Shown one piece after another: positions 1 to 7,230 of a stretch of 8,427 bases of DNA. The DNA lies in NCBI GenBank assembly GCA_002431545.1, contig DJFY01000071.1, positions 19,126-27,552 on the forward strand, read 5' to 3'. Source of the stretch: Cellvibrionales bacterium UBA5860. Lineage in GTDB: Bacteria > Pseudomonadota > Gammaproteobacteria > Pseudomonadales > Porticoccaceae. The notes under the pieces are model-generated. The model did no database searches. It was not told where the DNA came from and saw nothing but the letters and a program-made list of their open reading frames with translations. The position numbers and the translations under genes were made by a program. How positions within the stretch are numbered: the stretch's first letter is position 1; each line of letters begins with the position of its first letter.

Positions 1-1098
1 CCAGGCAATGACATCGCCGACCAGGCGGGCGATGTCCAGATACCCGATCTCGCCACGCAAAAAAGCCGCGACCGCGACCTCGTTAGCGGCGTTTAACGCT
101 ATCGGCCAATCGTCCATCCGCCGCGCGACGTCCCGCGCCAACGCGAGCAGGGGAAAACGTGCTTCATCGGGACTTTCGAACTGGAGCGCCCCCTGGGCGA
201 CCAAATCGAGACTTGCGGCGCCCGAATCGATTCGCTCCGGCCATCCGAGCGCATGGGCAATGGGGATTCGCATATCCGGATTGCCCAACTGCGCCAGTAC
301 TGAACCATCCGTGTATTCTACCAGAGAGTGCACGATGCTCTCCGGATGAATGACGATGTCTACATCCGCTTCACTTACATCAAACAGCCAACAGGCTTCG
401 ATTAACTCCAGCCCTTTATTCATCATCGTGGCAGAATCGACTGATATTTTCCGCCCCATCTGCCAGTTGGGGTGAGCGCAAGCCTGATCGGCACTCACCC
501 CCGCCAGCTCCGCAATCGGGGTCGTTCTAAACGGGCCGCCGGATCCGGATAAAATGAGGCGCCTGATGCCTTTGCCGTCACTCACTCGGGACACCTGTGA
601 AGCCTCTAGTTCGGCACCCATCGCCGGCAGACACTGAAAAATAGCGTTGTGCTCGCTGTCGATAGGCAACAATTTGGCATCATATCGGCGCGCTGCACGC
701 ATAAAGATCGCGCCCGCCATCACCAACGCTTCCTTGTTGGCCAGCAACACTTTCTTGCCCGCTTCGACCGCAGCCATTGTGGGCGCCAGCCCCGCACCGC
801 CAACGATGGCCGCCATGACAATATCGACGCTCGCATCCGCGGCAACACTTTCCAGACCTTCGACGCCCGCCAGAACTTGCGTCTCCGGCGGCACGAGACT
901 TTTTAATCGGGACAACTGCTGCCTTGAAGGCACGACGGCATAGCGAGGATTGAAACGCTGGCATTGCTCGGCAAGCAGGTCGATCTGAGAGTTGCCTGTC
1001 AAGGCAAAAACCCGGTACCTATCCGCATGGCGCGCGACCACGTCGAGCGTGTTGACGCCAATGCTGCCAGTGGAACCAAGAACTGTTAAATTTTGCAT
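1..1098 (-). CDS. dxr: 1-deoxy-D-xylulose 5-phosphate reductoisomerase, C-terminus cut off by window edge
   Basis: Cytoplasmic enzyme of the non-mevalonate (MEP) isoprenoid pathway that converts DXP to 2-C-methyl-D-erythritol 4-phosphate using NADPH and a divalent metal. The frame is open from ATG (1098) to base 1, giving 366 residues; the family is near 400, so roughly 30 C-terminal residues lie outside. Visible motifs are the N-terminal NADPH-binding GSTGSIG (residues 8-14), LANKEALV (about 134-141), the metal-binding [11 protein letters not shown] with D147 and E149, the SGSGGPF loop, [23 protein letters not shown] (209-231, with H209 and metal ligand E231), and [13 protein letters not shown] near the window edge. 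The ribosome binding site is weak, but the start places GSTGSIG as in known homologues. It lies 38 bases after cdsA and is probably the distal part of the same operon. Its product supplies isoprenoid precursors used by the neighbouring uppS. Confidence 0.97.
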   Translation of the reverse strand, partial: MQNLTVLGSTGSIGVNTLDVVARHADRYRVFALTGNSQIDLLAEQCQRFNPRYAVVPSRQQLSRLKSLVPPETQVLAGVEGLESVAADASVDIVMAAIVGGAGLAPTMAAVEAGKKVLLANKEALVMAGAIFMRAARRYDAKLLPIDSEHNAIFQCLPAMGAELEASQVSRVSDGKGIRRLILSGSGGPFRTTPIAELAGVSADQACAHPNWQMGRKISVDSATMMNKGLELIEACWLFDVSEADVDIVIHPESIVHSLVEYTDGSVLAQLGNPDMRIPIAHALGWPERIDSGAASLDLVAQGALQFESPDEARFPLLALARDVARRMDDWPIALNAANEVAVAAFLRGEIGYLDIARLVGDVIAW

Positions 1099-1136
1099 GT
1101 TACCAGCGCGTTTTACCGTACATTTACGCAAAGCGC

Positions 1137-1985
1137 CTAGGAAAAACGCAGCGGCAGCAACGAGTAAAGCAAAGCAAATACAGGCAGCGCCGCGGTCATG
1201 CCATCAATACGGTCAAGCACACCACCGTGGCCCGGCAGCACTCTACCGCTGTCTTTAACGCCGCTGTATCGTTTAATCATGCTTTCCACCAAATCACCCA
1301 ACACCGAGGCGAGCCCCGTCAACAGGGCGAGCAGTAAGCAAAAACCAACAAATACGGCACCTCCGTCCCGGTTGAGCGACAAGGCCGCGGGTACGGCAAT
1401 AGCTGTTATCGCAACGAGCCCCCCGCCTACGCCTTCCCAGGTTTTGCCTGGACTGACCCGAAGCGCCAGTTTGTGGCGCCCAAAGGCCCGGCCAAAAAAA
1501 AAGGCACCGATATCGGCGGCGGCGACGAGTGCAATTACCGCCAGCACGAGCCATGGCCCCTCCGGTGTATGTATTAGCAATGTTATCGCCAGCCAGGTCG
1601 GCACTAACACAAGACAACCCATTAGCGCGCGCGACCAGCGTCGCCCCCAGAGTATCGCGCTGCTGGGATAGCCCTGAACCCAAAGCAATGCGATTGCCCA
1701 CCACATGCAGGCGACGAACAAGGCCGACCTTGCCCGCTCGCTGTGAATAGTCGATTCGTCAAATCCCTGCCATCGCGCGACCGCAAGCAGACACAACAAC
1801 AACGCTGTAACATAAAGAGCCCGACCCTGGATGGTTTTAAAACCCGCCAATGCCGCCCATTCCCATGCGCCATATAGCGCCACCAGCGCCACCAGTGCGC
1901 TGAATTGCGCCGGCGTCAAACCCAATAGCGCGCCCATAAAGCCCAGAAACAACGCCAGGGCTGTCAGGACCCTCTGTTTAAGCAC
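1137..1985 (-). CDS. cdsA: Phosphatidate cytidylyltransferase (CDP-diglyceride synthase)
   Basis: Integral inner-membrane enzyme that makes CDP-diacylglycerol from phosphatidic acid and CTP, the branch-point precursor of bacterial phospholipids. The 282 residues match the usual size of about 285. About eight hydrophobic segments are visible, for example in the first 45 residues and again around [19 protein letters not shown]. Diagnostic motifs are SPGKTWEG and the C-terminal family signature at about residues 235-261, which reads S-M-I-K-R, then K-D, PGHGG, and D-R-I-D with Asp258 and Asp261. I chose the GTG at 1985-1983 because the peptide [12 protein letters not shown] aligns with the known N-terminus (MLKYRLISAFVL in E. 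coli). The open frame continues upstream only as an out-of-frame reading of uppS. The GTG overlaps the uppS stop within GTGCTTAA, so translation is probably coupled to uppS. The Shine-Dalgarno is weak (AGGCGGGG just upstream). Confidence 0.95.
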   Translation of the reverse strand: MLKQRVLTALALFLGFMGALLGLTPAQFSALVALVALYGAWEWAALAGFKTIQGRALYVTALLLCLLAVARWQGFDESTIHSERARSALFVACMWWAIALLWVQGYPSSAILWGRRWSRALMGCLVLVPTWLAITLLIHTPEGPWLVLAVIALVAAADIGAFFFGRAFGRHKLALRVSPGKTWEGVGGGLVAITAIAVPAALSLNRDGGAVFVGFCLLLALLTGLASVLGDLVESMIKRYSGVKDSGRVLPGHGGVLDRIDGMTAALPVFALLYSLLPLRFS

Positions 1986-2736
1986 GGCCCCGCCTGGATG
2001 CCGCCTGCATACCCTTATCGACACCAAAGCGACGCTGACGTTTACTGTAAGCCTCGGCTGCCGCGAAAAACTCCTCTCGACCAAAATCAGGCCAGTAACA
2101 ATCCGCGAAATAGAGTTCGGTGTAGGCCATTTGCCATAACAAGAAATTGCTAATACGTTGCTCACCCGCGGTTCGAATACACAAATCCGGTGCTGGGAAA
2201 TCGGCGGTACAGAGCATGTCTGACACGGCGCCCTCGTCGATTTGATCGACCGATAGTTCACCATCGCGAACTTTTTCCGCCAGCGCCCGCGCGGCATTGG
2301 TAATATCCCAGCGACCACCGTAATCGACGGCAAGCACAAGGTCGAAATCACCCTCACGGGTCAGGGATTCAGCGTGCTCAATCTGCCGGCATACCGCGTT
2401 ACTGAAACGCTCCCTAGCGCCGATAACTCTCAAACGCACCCCTTCGTCAGATAGCTTCGACACTTCGTTTTGGATATATTTCACGAATAAGGCCATAAGC
2501 GCGTTAACTTCAGACTGGGGTCGCGACCAGTTTTCGCTACTGAAGGCAAACAAAGACAAGATATCGACACCGTGATCGCGACAACACTGCAGCACCTCAC
2601 GTACGTTTTCTACGCCCTGGCGATGCCCAGAAATCGCAGACAAACCCCGCTCCCGGGCCCAGCGCCGATTACCATCCATGATGATAGCGACATGGCGCAG
2701 GGGAAACTCGCAATCCTTGGCGGACACTGAAGTCAT
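1978..2736 (-). CDS. uppS: Undecaprenyl diphosphate synthase (cis-prenyltransferase)
   Basis: Adds isopentenyl units in cis to farnesyl diphosphate to form the C55 lipid carrier of peptidoglycan and O-antigen synthesis; also called ispU. The 252 residues compare with 253 in E. coli. Key motifs are RHVAIIMDGNRRWA with catalytic Asp21, the hydrophobic-pocket region FAFSSENW (63-70), DYGGRWDI (138-145), and IRTAGEQRISNFLLWQ (187-202) followed by YTELYF with Glu207; Arg188, Arg194 and Ser196 match the diphosphate-binding positions. Homologues as I recall them usually have RTGGE where this has RTAGE, and NYGG where this has DYGG; both look like tolerated variation. ATG at 2736 was chosen over an in-frame TTG at 2748 because GGA lies seven bases before the ATG and the TTG has no ribosome binding site. 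The gene lies 25 bases after frr and overlaps cdsA by eight bases. Confidence 0.96.
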   Translation of the reverse strand: MTSVSAKDCEFPLRHVAIIMDGNRRWARERGLSAISGHRQGVENVREVLQCCRDHGVDILSLFAFSSENWSRPQSEVNALMALFVKYIQNEVSKLSDEGVRLRVIGARERFSNAVCRQIEHAESLTREGDFDLVLAVDYGGRWDITNAARALAEKVRDGELSVDQIDEGAVSDMLCTADFPAPDLCIRTAGEQRISNFLLWQMAYTELYFADCYWPDFGREEFFAAAEAYSKRQRRFGVDKGMQAASRRGRA

Positions 2737-2761
2737 GAAATCATCCAACAGCGATTCAACG

Positions 2762-3319
2762 TTATATTTCCATCAGGTCTTTTTCTTTTTCTTCGAGAAC
2801 TTTGTCGATTGACTCGACAAACCGGTCGGTCAGTTTCTGTATCGCCTCCTGCGCACGCCGCTCATCGTCCTCTGTGATTTCCTTTTCTTTCAGCAGATCC
2901 TTGAAATCCGAAAGCACATCGCGTCGAATGTTGCGCACAGACACCCGGGAATGCTCTGCTTCCTGTCGCGCCTGGCGAATGTAACCTTTGCGTGTTTCCT
3001 CCGTCAGAGGCGGCATCGGAATACGAATAACCTCACCAGCGGTTGCCGGGTTCAATCCAAGATCCGATTTCAAAATAGCCTTCTCCACCTCGGGAACCAT
3101 GTTCTTTTCCCAGGGTGTGACAGACAGGGTCCGAGCATCTGCCACTGAAATATTTGCCACTTGATTCAGAGGGGTATCGTTGCCGTAGTAGGAAACCAAA
3201 ATGGATTCCAGCAAGCTGGGATGGGCGCGGCCCGTACGAATTTTTTTCATTGCGACATCGAGCGCCTCAAGGGTTTTACCCATCCTTTCCTCGGCATCTG
3301 TTTTGAGCTCGTCAATCAT
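2762..3319 (-). CDS. frr: Ribosome recycling factor
   Basis: RRF works with EF-G to split the post-termination ribosome complex. The ATG at 3319 gives 185 residues, the same length as E. coli RRF. Visible hallmarks are [12 protein letters not shown] (26-37), the [16 protein letters not shown] region (domain II begins around here), [26 protein letters not shown] (85-110), and RNIRRD with Arg132 in domain I, followed by the charged three-helix-bundle C-terminus ([24 protein letters not shown]). The frame stays open upstream of 3319, but that part overlaps pyrH out of frame and is discarded. A GAGAG Shine-Dalgarno sits seven bases before the ATG. The gene starts 17 bases after the pyrH stop, consistent with one transcript. 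Confidence 0.97.
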   Translation of the reverse strand: MIDELKTDAEERMGKTLEALDVAMKKIRTGRAHPSLLESILVSYYGNDTPLNQVANISVADARTLSVTPWEKNMVPEVEKAILKSDLGLNPATAGEVIRIPMPPLTEETRKGYIRQARQEAEHSRVSVRNIRRDVLSDFKDLLKEKEITEDDERRAQEAIQKLTDRFVESIDKVLEEKEKDLMEI

Positions 3320-3336
3320 AGGCTTTCTCTCAATGG

Positions 3337-4080
3337 TTAATCGCCGCCCGAGGCCTCGATCAGCGTGCCCTCGTCGTGACCCACCACAATCGCCAGCAAG
3401 GCACCCGGTTTCGACATTCGAAATACGCGTAACGGCATGGACTGCTCTCGGCACAGGCATATCGCGGTAAGGTCCATCACCTCCAGCTTTTGTTCGAGAA
3501 CTTCATCGTAGGTCAGGCGGGGTAGAAATTTCGCCCCTGGGTTGTGCACGGGATCGGCAGAGTAGACGCCATCGACTTTTGTGGCTTTCAGCACCAGTTC
3601 GGCGTTAACTTCTATCGCTCGCAGACAGGCGGCGGAATCGGTAGTAAAGAAGGGATTACCCGTACCGGCGGAAAAGATGACCACCTCCCCTGCCGACAAA
3701 TAACTGATAGCGCGTCGACGATCGTAGTGCTCGACCACGCCGCTCATGGGGATCGCCGACATGACGCGGGCGGAAATATTATTCCTGTCCAGCGCGTCGC
3801 GCATGGCTAGCCCGTTCATGACCGTTGCCAACATGCCCATGTGATCGCCGGTAACCCGCTCCATGCCCGCGGCGTGCAAAGCGGCACCGCGAAACAAATT
3901 GCCACCGCCGATCACCAGCCCAACCTGCACACCGATGCCAACCAATTGCCCGATTTCGAGGGCCATGCGGTCTAACACCTTGGGATCAATGCCAAAGCCC
4001 TCGCTACCGACAAGCTCCTCGCCACTCAACTTGAGCAGAATCCGTTTGTACTTTTTATCTGCGGCGCTACTGGTCGACAT
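3337..4080 (-). CDS. pyrH: UMP kinase (uridylate kinase)
   Basis: Phosphorylates UMP to UDP with ATP. The bacterial enzyme is hexameric, of the amino-acid kinase fold, and is activated by GTP and inhibited by UTP (family knowledge). It has 247 residues against 241 in E. coli, the excess being a slightly longer N-terminus ([10 protein letters not shown]). Motifs in order are KLSGEEL (17-23), [10 protein letters not shown] (56-65, with Arg64), [19 protein letters not shown] (79-97, with Asp79), [20 protein letters not shown] (136-155, with Asp148), [12 protein letters not shown] (166-177), and the C-terminal [14 protein letters not shown]. The Shine-Dalgarno is poor (GCAGG only a few bases from the ATG). 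The gene follows tsf after an unusually long gap for this cluster, 192 bases, so its own promoter is possible. Confidence 0.97.
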   Translation of the reverse strand: MSTSSAADKKYKRILLKLSGEELVGSEGFGIDPKVLDRMALEIGQLVGIGVQVGLVIGGGNLFRGAALHAAGMERVTGDHMGMLATVMNGLAMRDALDRNNISARVMSAIPMSGVVEHYDRRRAISYLSAGEVVIFSAGTGNPFFTTDSAACLRAIEVNAELVLKATKVDGVYSADPVHNPGAKFLPRLTYDEVLEQKLEVMDLTAICLCREQSMPLRVFRMSKPGALLAIVVGHDEGTLIEASGGD

Positions 4081-4151
4081 GGCCTGCTTATAATTACCGG
4101 TTGTTTGCCTTGAGTCTCGTCGGCTTATCGTATTGCCGTCGAGGGATTATC

Positions 4152-4195
4152 GTGCCGGCCAGCGCAACCGCGCAGGCACTATGGTGGACGCGGTT
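4152..4195 (-). repeat. Two overlapping inverted repeats in the tsf-pyrH gap
   Basis: The 192-base gap between tsf and pyrH (4081-4272) has no credible gene. In the transcribed (minus) direction, AACCGCG (4195-4189) can pair with CGCGGTT (4172-4166), a perfect 7-bp stem with a 16-base loop. A second fold uses GTGCC (4179-4175) with GGCAC (4156-4152), enclosing GCGC (4173-4170), loop GGTT, GCGC (4165-4162). The two folds share bases 4166-4173, so they exclude each other. Neither is followed by a T run, so neither is a clear intrinsic terminator. A GATAAT hexamer follows the second repeat but lacks a good -35. The repeats are seen directly; a regulatory role is inference. Confidence 0.4.
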
Positions 4196-4272
4196 ACAGC
4201 TCTGGCGGATTTCGACACAAAATGTGGTCGTATTGCTCCCCTGCAAATCGTTAGGCTGCTGGAGTATAGCTA

Positions 4273-5154
4273 CTAGTCTTCCTTGGCCTGATTAGCGCTA
4301 TTCAGTTGCGCCGCGACCTCCGCGGCAAAATCCTCTTCTTCAACCTGGATCCCTTCACCGACTTCAAAACGAACAAACCGTTTTACCGTGGCGCCGCCAT
4401 TTTTCAGGAGCGCCCCCACTTTCACATCCGGATCCTTAACAAAGGGCTGCTCCACCAGGCTGCTTTCGGCGAGAAATTTCTTCAGGCGCCCGGCAACCAT
4501 TTTTTCTATGATCTCATCGGGTTTGCCGCTTTCCCGCGCCTGTGCGGAATATATCTCTTTTTCCTTGGCGAGCAACTCCGCCGGCATATCCTCGGGCGTT
4601 GCCACCTGAGGATTAACCGCGGCGACATGCATGGCGACGTCCTTGGCCAGAGCCGCGTCACCCCCATCCAGGGCGACCAGTACAGCGATTCGGCTATTGT
4701 TGTGGACGTAACCATCGACGACGACGCCTTCGATGAGTTCGACTCGACGCACACTGATATTCTCGCCAATCTTTTGCACGAGCGCTTCTCGCGCCTGCTC
4801 CATGTCGCCATCCATCACCTGGGTCACGTCACTGGCCTTTTCTCGCAACGCCTTATCGACGACCGCAGCAACAAACTGACGGAAATTGTCATCGCGGGCC
4901 ACAAAATCAGTCTCAGAATTGACCTCTACCAGGACCCCGTATGTGCCGTCTTCGGCAAGCGCCAATTGCACGACACCGTCGGCAGCGGTACGTCCGGCTT
5001 TTTTCGCAGCCTTCATGCCACTGGATTTACGCAAATCCTCAATCGCCTTTTCGATGTCTCCGCCAGCTTCGTCCAGTGCCTTTTTGCACTCCATCATCGG
5101 CAGGCCGGTGCGCTCCCTCAGTTCCTTTACCTGCGAAACTTTTATCTCGGTCAT
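4273..5154 (-). CDS. tsf: Translation elongation factor Ts
   Basis: Guanine-nucleotide exchange factor that regenerates EF-Tu-GTP. It has 293 residues (283 in E. coli). The N-terminal UBA-like domain carries [34 protein letters not shown] (about 9-42), and the core has [13 protein letters not shown] with the TDFV motif at 82-85, whose Asp and Phe insert near the Mg site of EF-Tu. The C-terminal part includes [34 protein letters not shown] and the conserved [10 protein letters not shown]. An AGGA Shine-Dalgarno precedes the ATG at suitable spacing. It is separated from rpsB by 112 bases that include a terminator-like hairpin. The gene avoids TTA, CTA and TCA codons, typical of high expression, which leaves a long spurious open frame on the opposite strand. 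Confidence 0.98.
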   Translation of the reverse strand: MTEIKVSQVKELRERTGLPMMECKKALDEAGGDIEKAIEDLRKSSGMKAAKKAGRTAADGVVQLALAEDGTYGVLVEVNSETDFVARDDNFRQFVAAVVDKALREKASDVTQVMDGDMEQAREALVQKIGENISVRRVELIEGVVVDGYVHNNSRIAVLVALDGGDAALAKDVAMHVAAVNPQVATPEDMPAELLAKEKEIYSAQARESGKPDEIIEKMVAGRLKKFLAESSLVEQPFVKDPDVKVGALLKNGGATVKRFVRFEVGEGIQVEEEDFAAEVAAQLNSANQAKED

Positions 5155-5183
5155 GTGTCGATCCTGTACTTGATTAAATTACT

Positions 5184-5206
5184 AAAAAGGGGGCAATGCC
5201 CCCTTT
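5184..5206 (-). terminator. Intrinsic terminator-like hairpin between rpsB and tsf
   Basis: Read on the minus strand, AAAGGGGGC (5206-5198), loop ATT, GCCCCCTTT (5194-5186) form a perfect 9-bp stem, and the T run covers 5188-5184. This has the form of a rho-independent terminator but lies between rpsB and tsf, ending about 29 bases before the tsf ATG. It most likely acts as a partial terminator that lowers tsf relative to rpsB, or as a 3'-end stabiliser. A similar structure in this interval is, as I recall, reported for E. coli. Structure is seen; efficiency is inferred. Confidence 0.72.
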
Positions 5207-5214
5207 CTCGATGG

Positions 5215-5234
5215 TCAGGGATATACAGCCCTGA
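5215..5234 (-). repeat. Small inverted repeat after rpsB
   Basis: On the transcribed minus strand, TCAGGG (5234-5229) and CCCTGA (5220-5215) form a perfect 6-bp stem with an 8-base loop (CTGTATAT). It lies just upstream of the terminator-like hairpin, so rpsB transcripts would end in two tandem hairpins. It has no T run of its own. Confidence 0.4.
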
Positions 5235-5266
5235 ACTGGATACAACGGGGCGCGTATTTATCTAAC

Positions 5267-6058
5267 CTACGATGCGTCCTCGGCCGGGGGCTGTTCGGCG
5301 GCTTCAGCGCTGGCCGGTTCGGCCGTTTCATTATCCGTGACTTCGACAAATTCATCCTTGCTTGAAAGCCCTGCCCCCTCGGACTTGCCCTCGAGGACAG
5401 CGTCGGCCATGGCTATGGCATACAGGCTAACAGCCCTGATCGCATCGTCGTTACCCGGGATAACATAATCGATACCGTCGGGATCGCTATTGGTATCAAC
5501 GATGCCAATTACGGGAATGCCCAGTTTATTGGCCTCCTGCACTGCAATCCGCTCGTGTTCGGTATCGATGACAAACAAGGCATCCGGCAGTCCTCCCATG
5601 TCCTTGATACCACCAATAGAGCGCTCCAGTTTTTCCATGGTGCGTATGCGCATCAGCGCTTCTTTCTTGGTCAGCATGTCAAAAGTGCCGTCGGAACTCT
5701 GGGTCTGGAGCTCCTGATACCTCTTGATCGAGGCCCGAATGGTTTTATAGTTGGTCAGCATGCCGCCGAGCCAGCGGTTGCTGACGTAAGGCATCCCGGC
5801 GCGTTCCGCCTGCTCAGTCACCGCCTTTTGCGCCGCACGCTTGGTGCCGACAAAGAGAATCTTGTTGCCATTACTGGAGAGTTGTCGAACATATTCCAGC
5901 GCTTCGTTAAAAGCCGGGAGGGTATGCTCCAGATTGATGACGTGAATTTTATTGCGGGCCCCAAAAATATAAGGTGCCATTTTGGGATTCCAGAAACGCG
6001 TCTGGTGACCAAAATGGACGCCCGCCTGCAACATATCGCGCATACTGACTGCGGTCAT
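5267..6058 (-). CDS. rpsB: 30S ribosomal protein S2
   Basis: Small-subunit ribosomal protein S2, needed for a functional 30S (and for S1 binding in gammaproteobacteria). It has 263 residues against 241 in E. coli. Conserved parts are [22 protein letters not shown] (6-27), [36 protein letters not shown] (93-103), and the second S2 signature within [29 protein letters not shown] (157-185). From about residue 226 there is a low-complexity tail rich in Ala, Glu and Asp that accounts for the extra length. AAAGGA (6073-6068) lies nine bases before the ATG at 6058, a good ribosome binding site. It is the first gene of the minus-strand cluster, with its own promoter and long leader upstream. Confidence 0.98.
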   Translation of the reverse strand: MTAVSMRDMLQAGVHFGHQTRFWNPKMAPYIFGARNKIHVINLEHTLPAFNEALEYVRQLSSNGNKILFVGTKRAAQKAVTEQAERAGMPYVSNRWLGGMLTNYKTIRASIKRYQELQTQSSDGTFDMLTKKEALMRIRTMEKLERSIGGIKDMGGLPDALFVIDTEHERIAVQEANKLGIPVIGIVDTNSDPDGIDYVIPGNDDAIRAVSLYAIAMADAVLEGKSEGAGLSSKDEFVEVTDNETAEPASAEAAEQPPAEDAS

Positions 6059-6223
6059 AGGTATAGATCCTTTCAGTAAGGGTTAGTCTCCCACACGCCC
6101 CAGCAGTCAACTTCCGTAGCAATATGCCGCCCCAAGGAGGTCGACATCGTTCACAATCGGGAGCACCCGGACTACCGTGCCGGCATGTGTTCGTATTTGT
6201 GTATCCCCGGCACATTTGCCGGG
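6059..6223 (-). promoter_or_regulatory. rpsB 5' leader, probable S2 autoregulatory RNA
   Basis: About 165 nt separate the predicted transcription start from the rpsB ATG. In E. coli the rpsB leader is 162 nt and contains the site where S2 represses rpsB-tsf; the structure is reported as conserved in gammaproteobacteria, and the Rfam t44 RNA maps to the same map-rpsB interval. Seen here: a strong stem at the 5' end (bases 6224-6205); a GCAC/GTGC stem with an inner GG/CC further on; and CCTT (6081-6078) able to pair with AAGG (6072-6069), part of the AAAGGA ribosome binding site, which could mask it. Length, position and spacing support the call; S2 binding is inferred from homology. Confidence 0.7.
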
Positions 6224-6224
6224 G
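6205..6224 (-). repeat. GC-rich hairpin at the 5' end of the rpsB leader
   Basis: On the minus strand CCCCGGCA (6224-6217), loop AATG, TGCCGGGG (6212-6205) form a perfect 8-bp stem. It begins at or within a base or two of the predicted start of transcription, so it would cap the rpsB transcript. There is no T run after it, so it is not a terminator. Confidence 0.6.
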
Positions 6225-6229
6225 GGCGC

Positions 6230-6240
6230 TTTATATCATA
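6230..6240 (-). promoter_or_regulatory. rpsB promoter, extended -10 type
   Basis: The minus strand reads TATGATATAAA (6240-6230): a TG one base before a TATAAA -10 box. This nearly equals the extended -10 promoter published for E. coli rpsB (TGTGGTATAAA). No good -35 lies 16-18 bases upstream, as expected for this class. The following bases, GCGCCCCCC, make a GC-rich discriminator of the kind found in growth-rate or stringently controlled promoters. The start is predicted near 6223. Confidence 0.75.
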
Positions 6241-6411
6241 TTTACCCTGTTGATTGTAGCGACAGGCAACGGCAAAACACCCGGCATCGGTGGCAATAAC
6301 ACGCTCGACTTGTCGCGCCGGAAGACGCGCAGGCGCTGTAGACTAGAGCTAAGCGGCGATTGTCACCTGGTCGAAACCAGCGTGGCGTGCCTGCGCCGCC
6401 GCGAATTCGTT

Positions 6412-6417
6412 TACAAT
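6412..6417 (+). promoter_or_regulatory. Possible -10 box for map
   Basis: TACAAT matches the sigma-70 -10 consensus at five of six bases and would start transcription about 30 bases before the map GTG. No convincing -35 is found 16-18 bases upstream, and there is no extended -10. It is the best candidate in the stretch 6241-6441, which holds no gene. An imperfect hairpin (CAC-CTGGT, loop CGAA, ACCAG-c-GTG, 6364-6384) lies upstream of it. Confidence 0.35.
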
Positions 6418-6453
6418 AGTCGGCTTTCTTGCCTGACGGATTTGATTGCGCCT

Positions 6454-7230
6454 GTGCCAGTTTCGCTTAAGACCCCCGATGAAATCGCCAGAATGAGAGT
6501 TGCAGGACGCCTGGCAGCCGAAGTTCTGGAAATGATTGCACCCCATGTCGAGCCCGGTGTCAGCACGCACGAACTGGACAGCATCTGTCACGATTACATC
6601 GTCAACGTACAAAAAGCAATTCCGGCACCGCTCAATTATCGCGGTTTTCCGAAGTCCATATGCACGTCGGTTAACCAGGTCATCTGCCACGGCATTCCGA
6701 GTGAAACCAAAATCCTCAAAAAAGGCGACATCATCAATATCGACATTACCGTAATCAAAGACGGTTATTATGGCGATACTTCACAAATGTTTCTGGTGGG
6801 CGAGGTCGCACCCCACGCCATACGCCTGGTCGAAGTGACTCAGCAGTGTCTTTATCGGGCCATCGCTGTAGTCAAACCCGGGGCCCGCCTCGGAGACATC
6901 GGTCACGTCATTCAGACTCACGCCGAGAAAAATCACTATTCCGTGGTTCGGGAATACTGTGGTCACGGCATCGGCACCGAGTTTCACCAGGATCCCCAGG
7001 TTCTGCACTATGGCCGCGCCGGAACTGGGATGGTTCTCGAAGCCGGCATGACATTCACTATAGAGCCGATGATCAATGCCGGCCGACATCACACCAAACT
7101 CAAGAAAGACGGCTGGACCGTGGAGACCCGCGACGGCCGCCTTTCCGCTCAGTGGGAACACACTCTCTGTGTCACTCGGGATGGCGTGGAGGTCCTCACT
7201 GCGAGACAAGATGAAATTATTCCGCTCTGA
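6454..7230 (+). CDS. map: Methionine aminopeptidase, type I
   Basis: Dinuclear-metal enzyme that removes the initiator methionine from nascent proteins. Starting at GTG 6454 the protein has 258 residues and every catalytic position has the same number as in E. coli: His79, metal ligands Asp97, Asp108, His171, Glu204 and Glu235, within CHG, NIDITVIKDGYYGDTS, EYCGHGIG, FTIEPM and AQWEHT. The N-terminus MPVSLKTPDEIARMRVAGRLAAEVLEMI also aligns residue for residue with E. coli MAISIKTPEDIEKMRVAG. An in-frame TTG at 6442 is the alternative start. ACGGA at 6436-6440 is a distant (13-base) ribosome binding site for the GTG and too close to the TTG. The frame is open back to 6124, but that part is the rpsB leader and promoter read on the other strand. 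The stop overlaps glnD. Confidence 0.95.
   Translation: MPVSLKTPDEIARMRVAGRLAAEVLEMIAPHVEPGVSTHELDSICHDYIVNVQKAIPAPLNYRGFPKSICTSVNQVICHGIPSETKILKKGDIINIDITVIKDGYYGDTSQMFLVGEVAPHAIRLVEVTQQCLYRAIAVVKPGARLGDIGHVIQTHAEKNHYSVVREYCGHGIGTEFHQDPQVLHYGRAGTGMVLEAGMTFTIEPMINAGRHHTKLKKDGWTVETRDGRLSAQWEHTLCVTRDGVEVLTARQDEIIPL

Noticed and set aside
1099..1136. Possible terminator or promoter between cdsA and dxr
   Set aside because: Only 38 bases, with weak partial repeats (GCGT/ACGC), no T run and no recognisable promoter; an ordinary operon spacer.
1986..2357. 124-codon upstream extension of the cdsA frame
   Set aside because: It is an alternative reading of the uppS coding region; CdsA homology begins at the GTG at 1985.
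2737..2748. TTG start four codons upstream for uppS
   Set aside because: There is no ribosome binding site before the TTG, whereas GGA lies at good spacing before the ATG at 2736. It cannot be fully excluded.
3320..3460. 47-codon upstream extension of the frr frame
   Set aside because: It overlaps pyrH out of frame, and the ATG at 3319 gives exactly the normal RRF length.
4101..4295. 64-codon plus-strand open frame across the tsf-pyrH gap
   Set aside because: It runs into the end of tsf, has no clear ribosome binding site, and shows no recognisable protein features.
4306..5265. 319-codon open frame on the plus strand opposite tsf
   Set aside because: Its codons are exact complements of the tsf codons, so it stays open because the highly expressed tsf avoids TTA, CTA and TCA. 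The translated peptide resembles no family I know and has no ribosome binding site.
6364..6384. Imperfect hairpin (CAC-CTGGT / ACCAG-c-GTG) upstream of map
   Set aside because: It could be an operator, but it is interrupted by a bulge, lies upstream of the likely -10 of map, and has no T run. There is not enough to call a site.
6124..6453. 110-codon upstream extension of the map frame
   Set aside because: It runs through the rpsB promoter and leader on the opposite strand, has no homology to MetAP N-termini, and the E. coli numbering fits only with a start at 6454.
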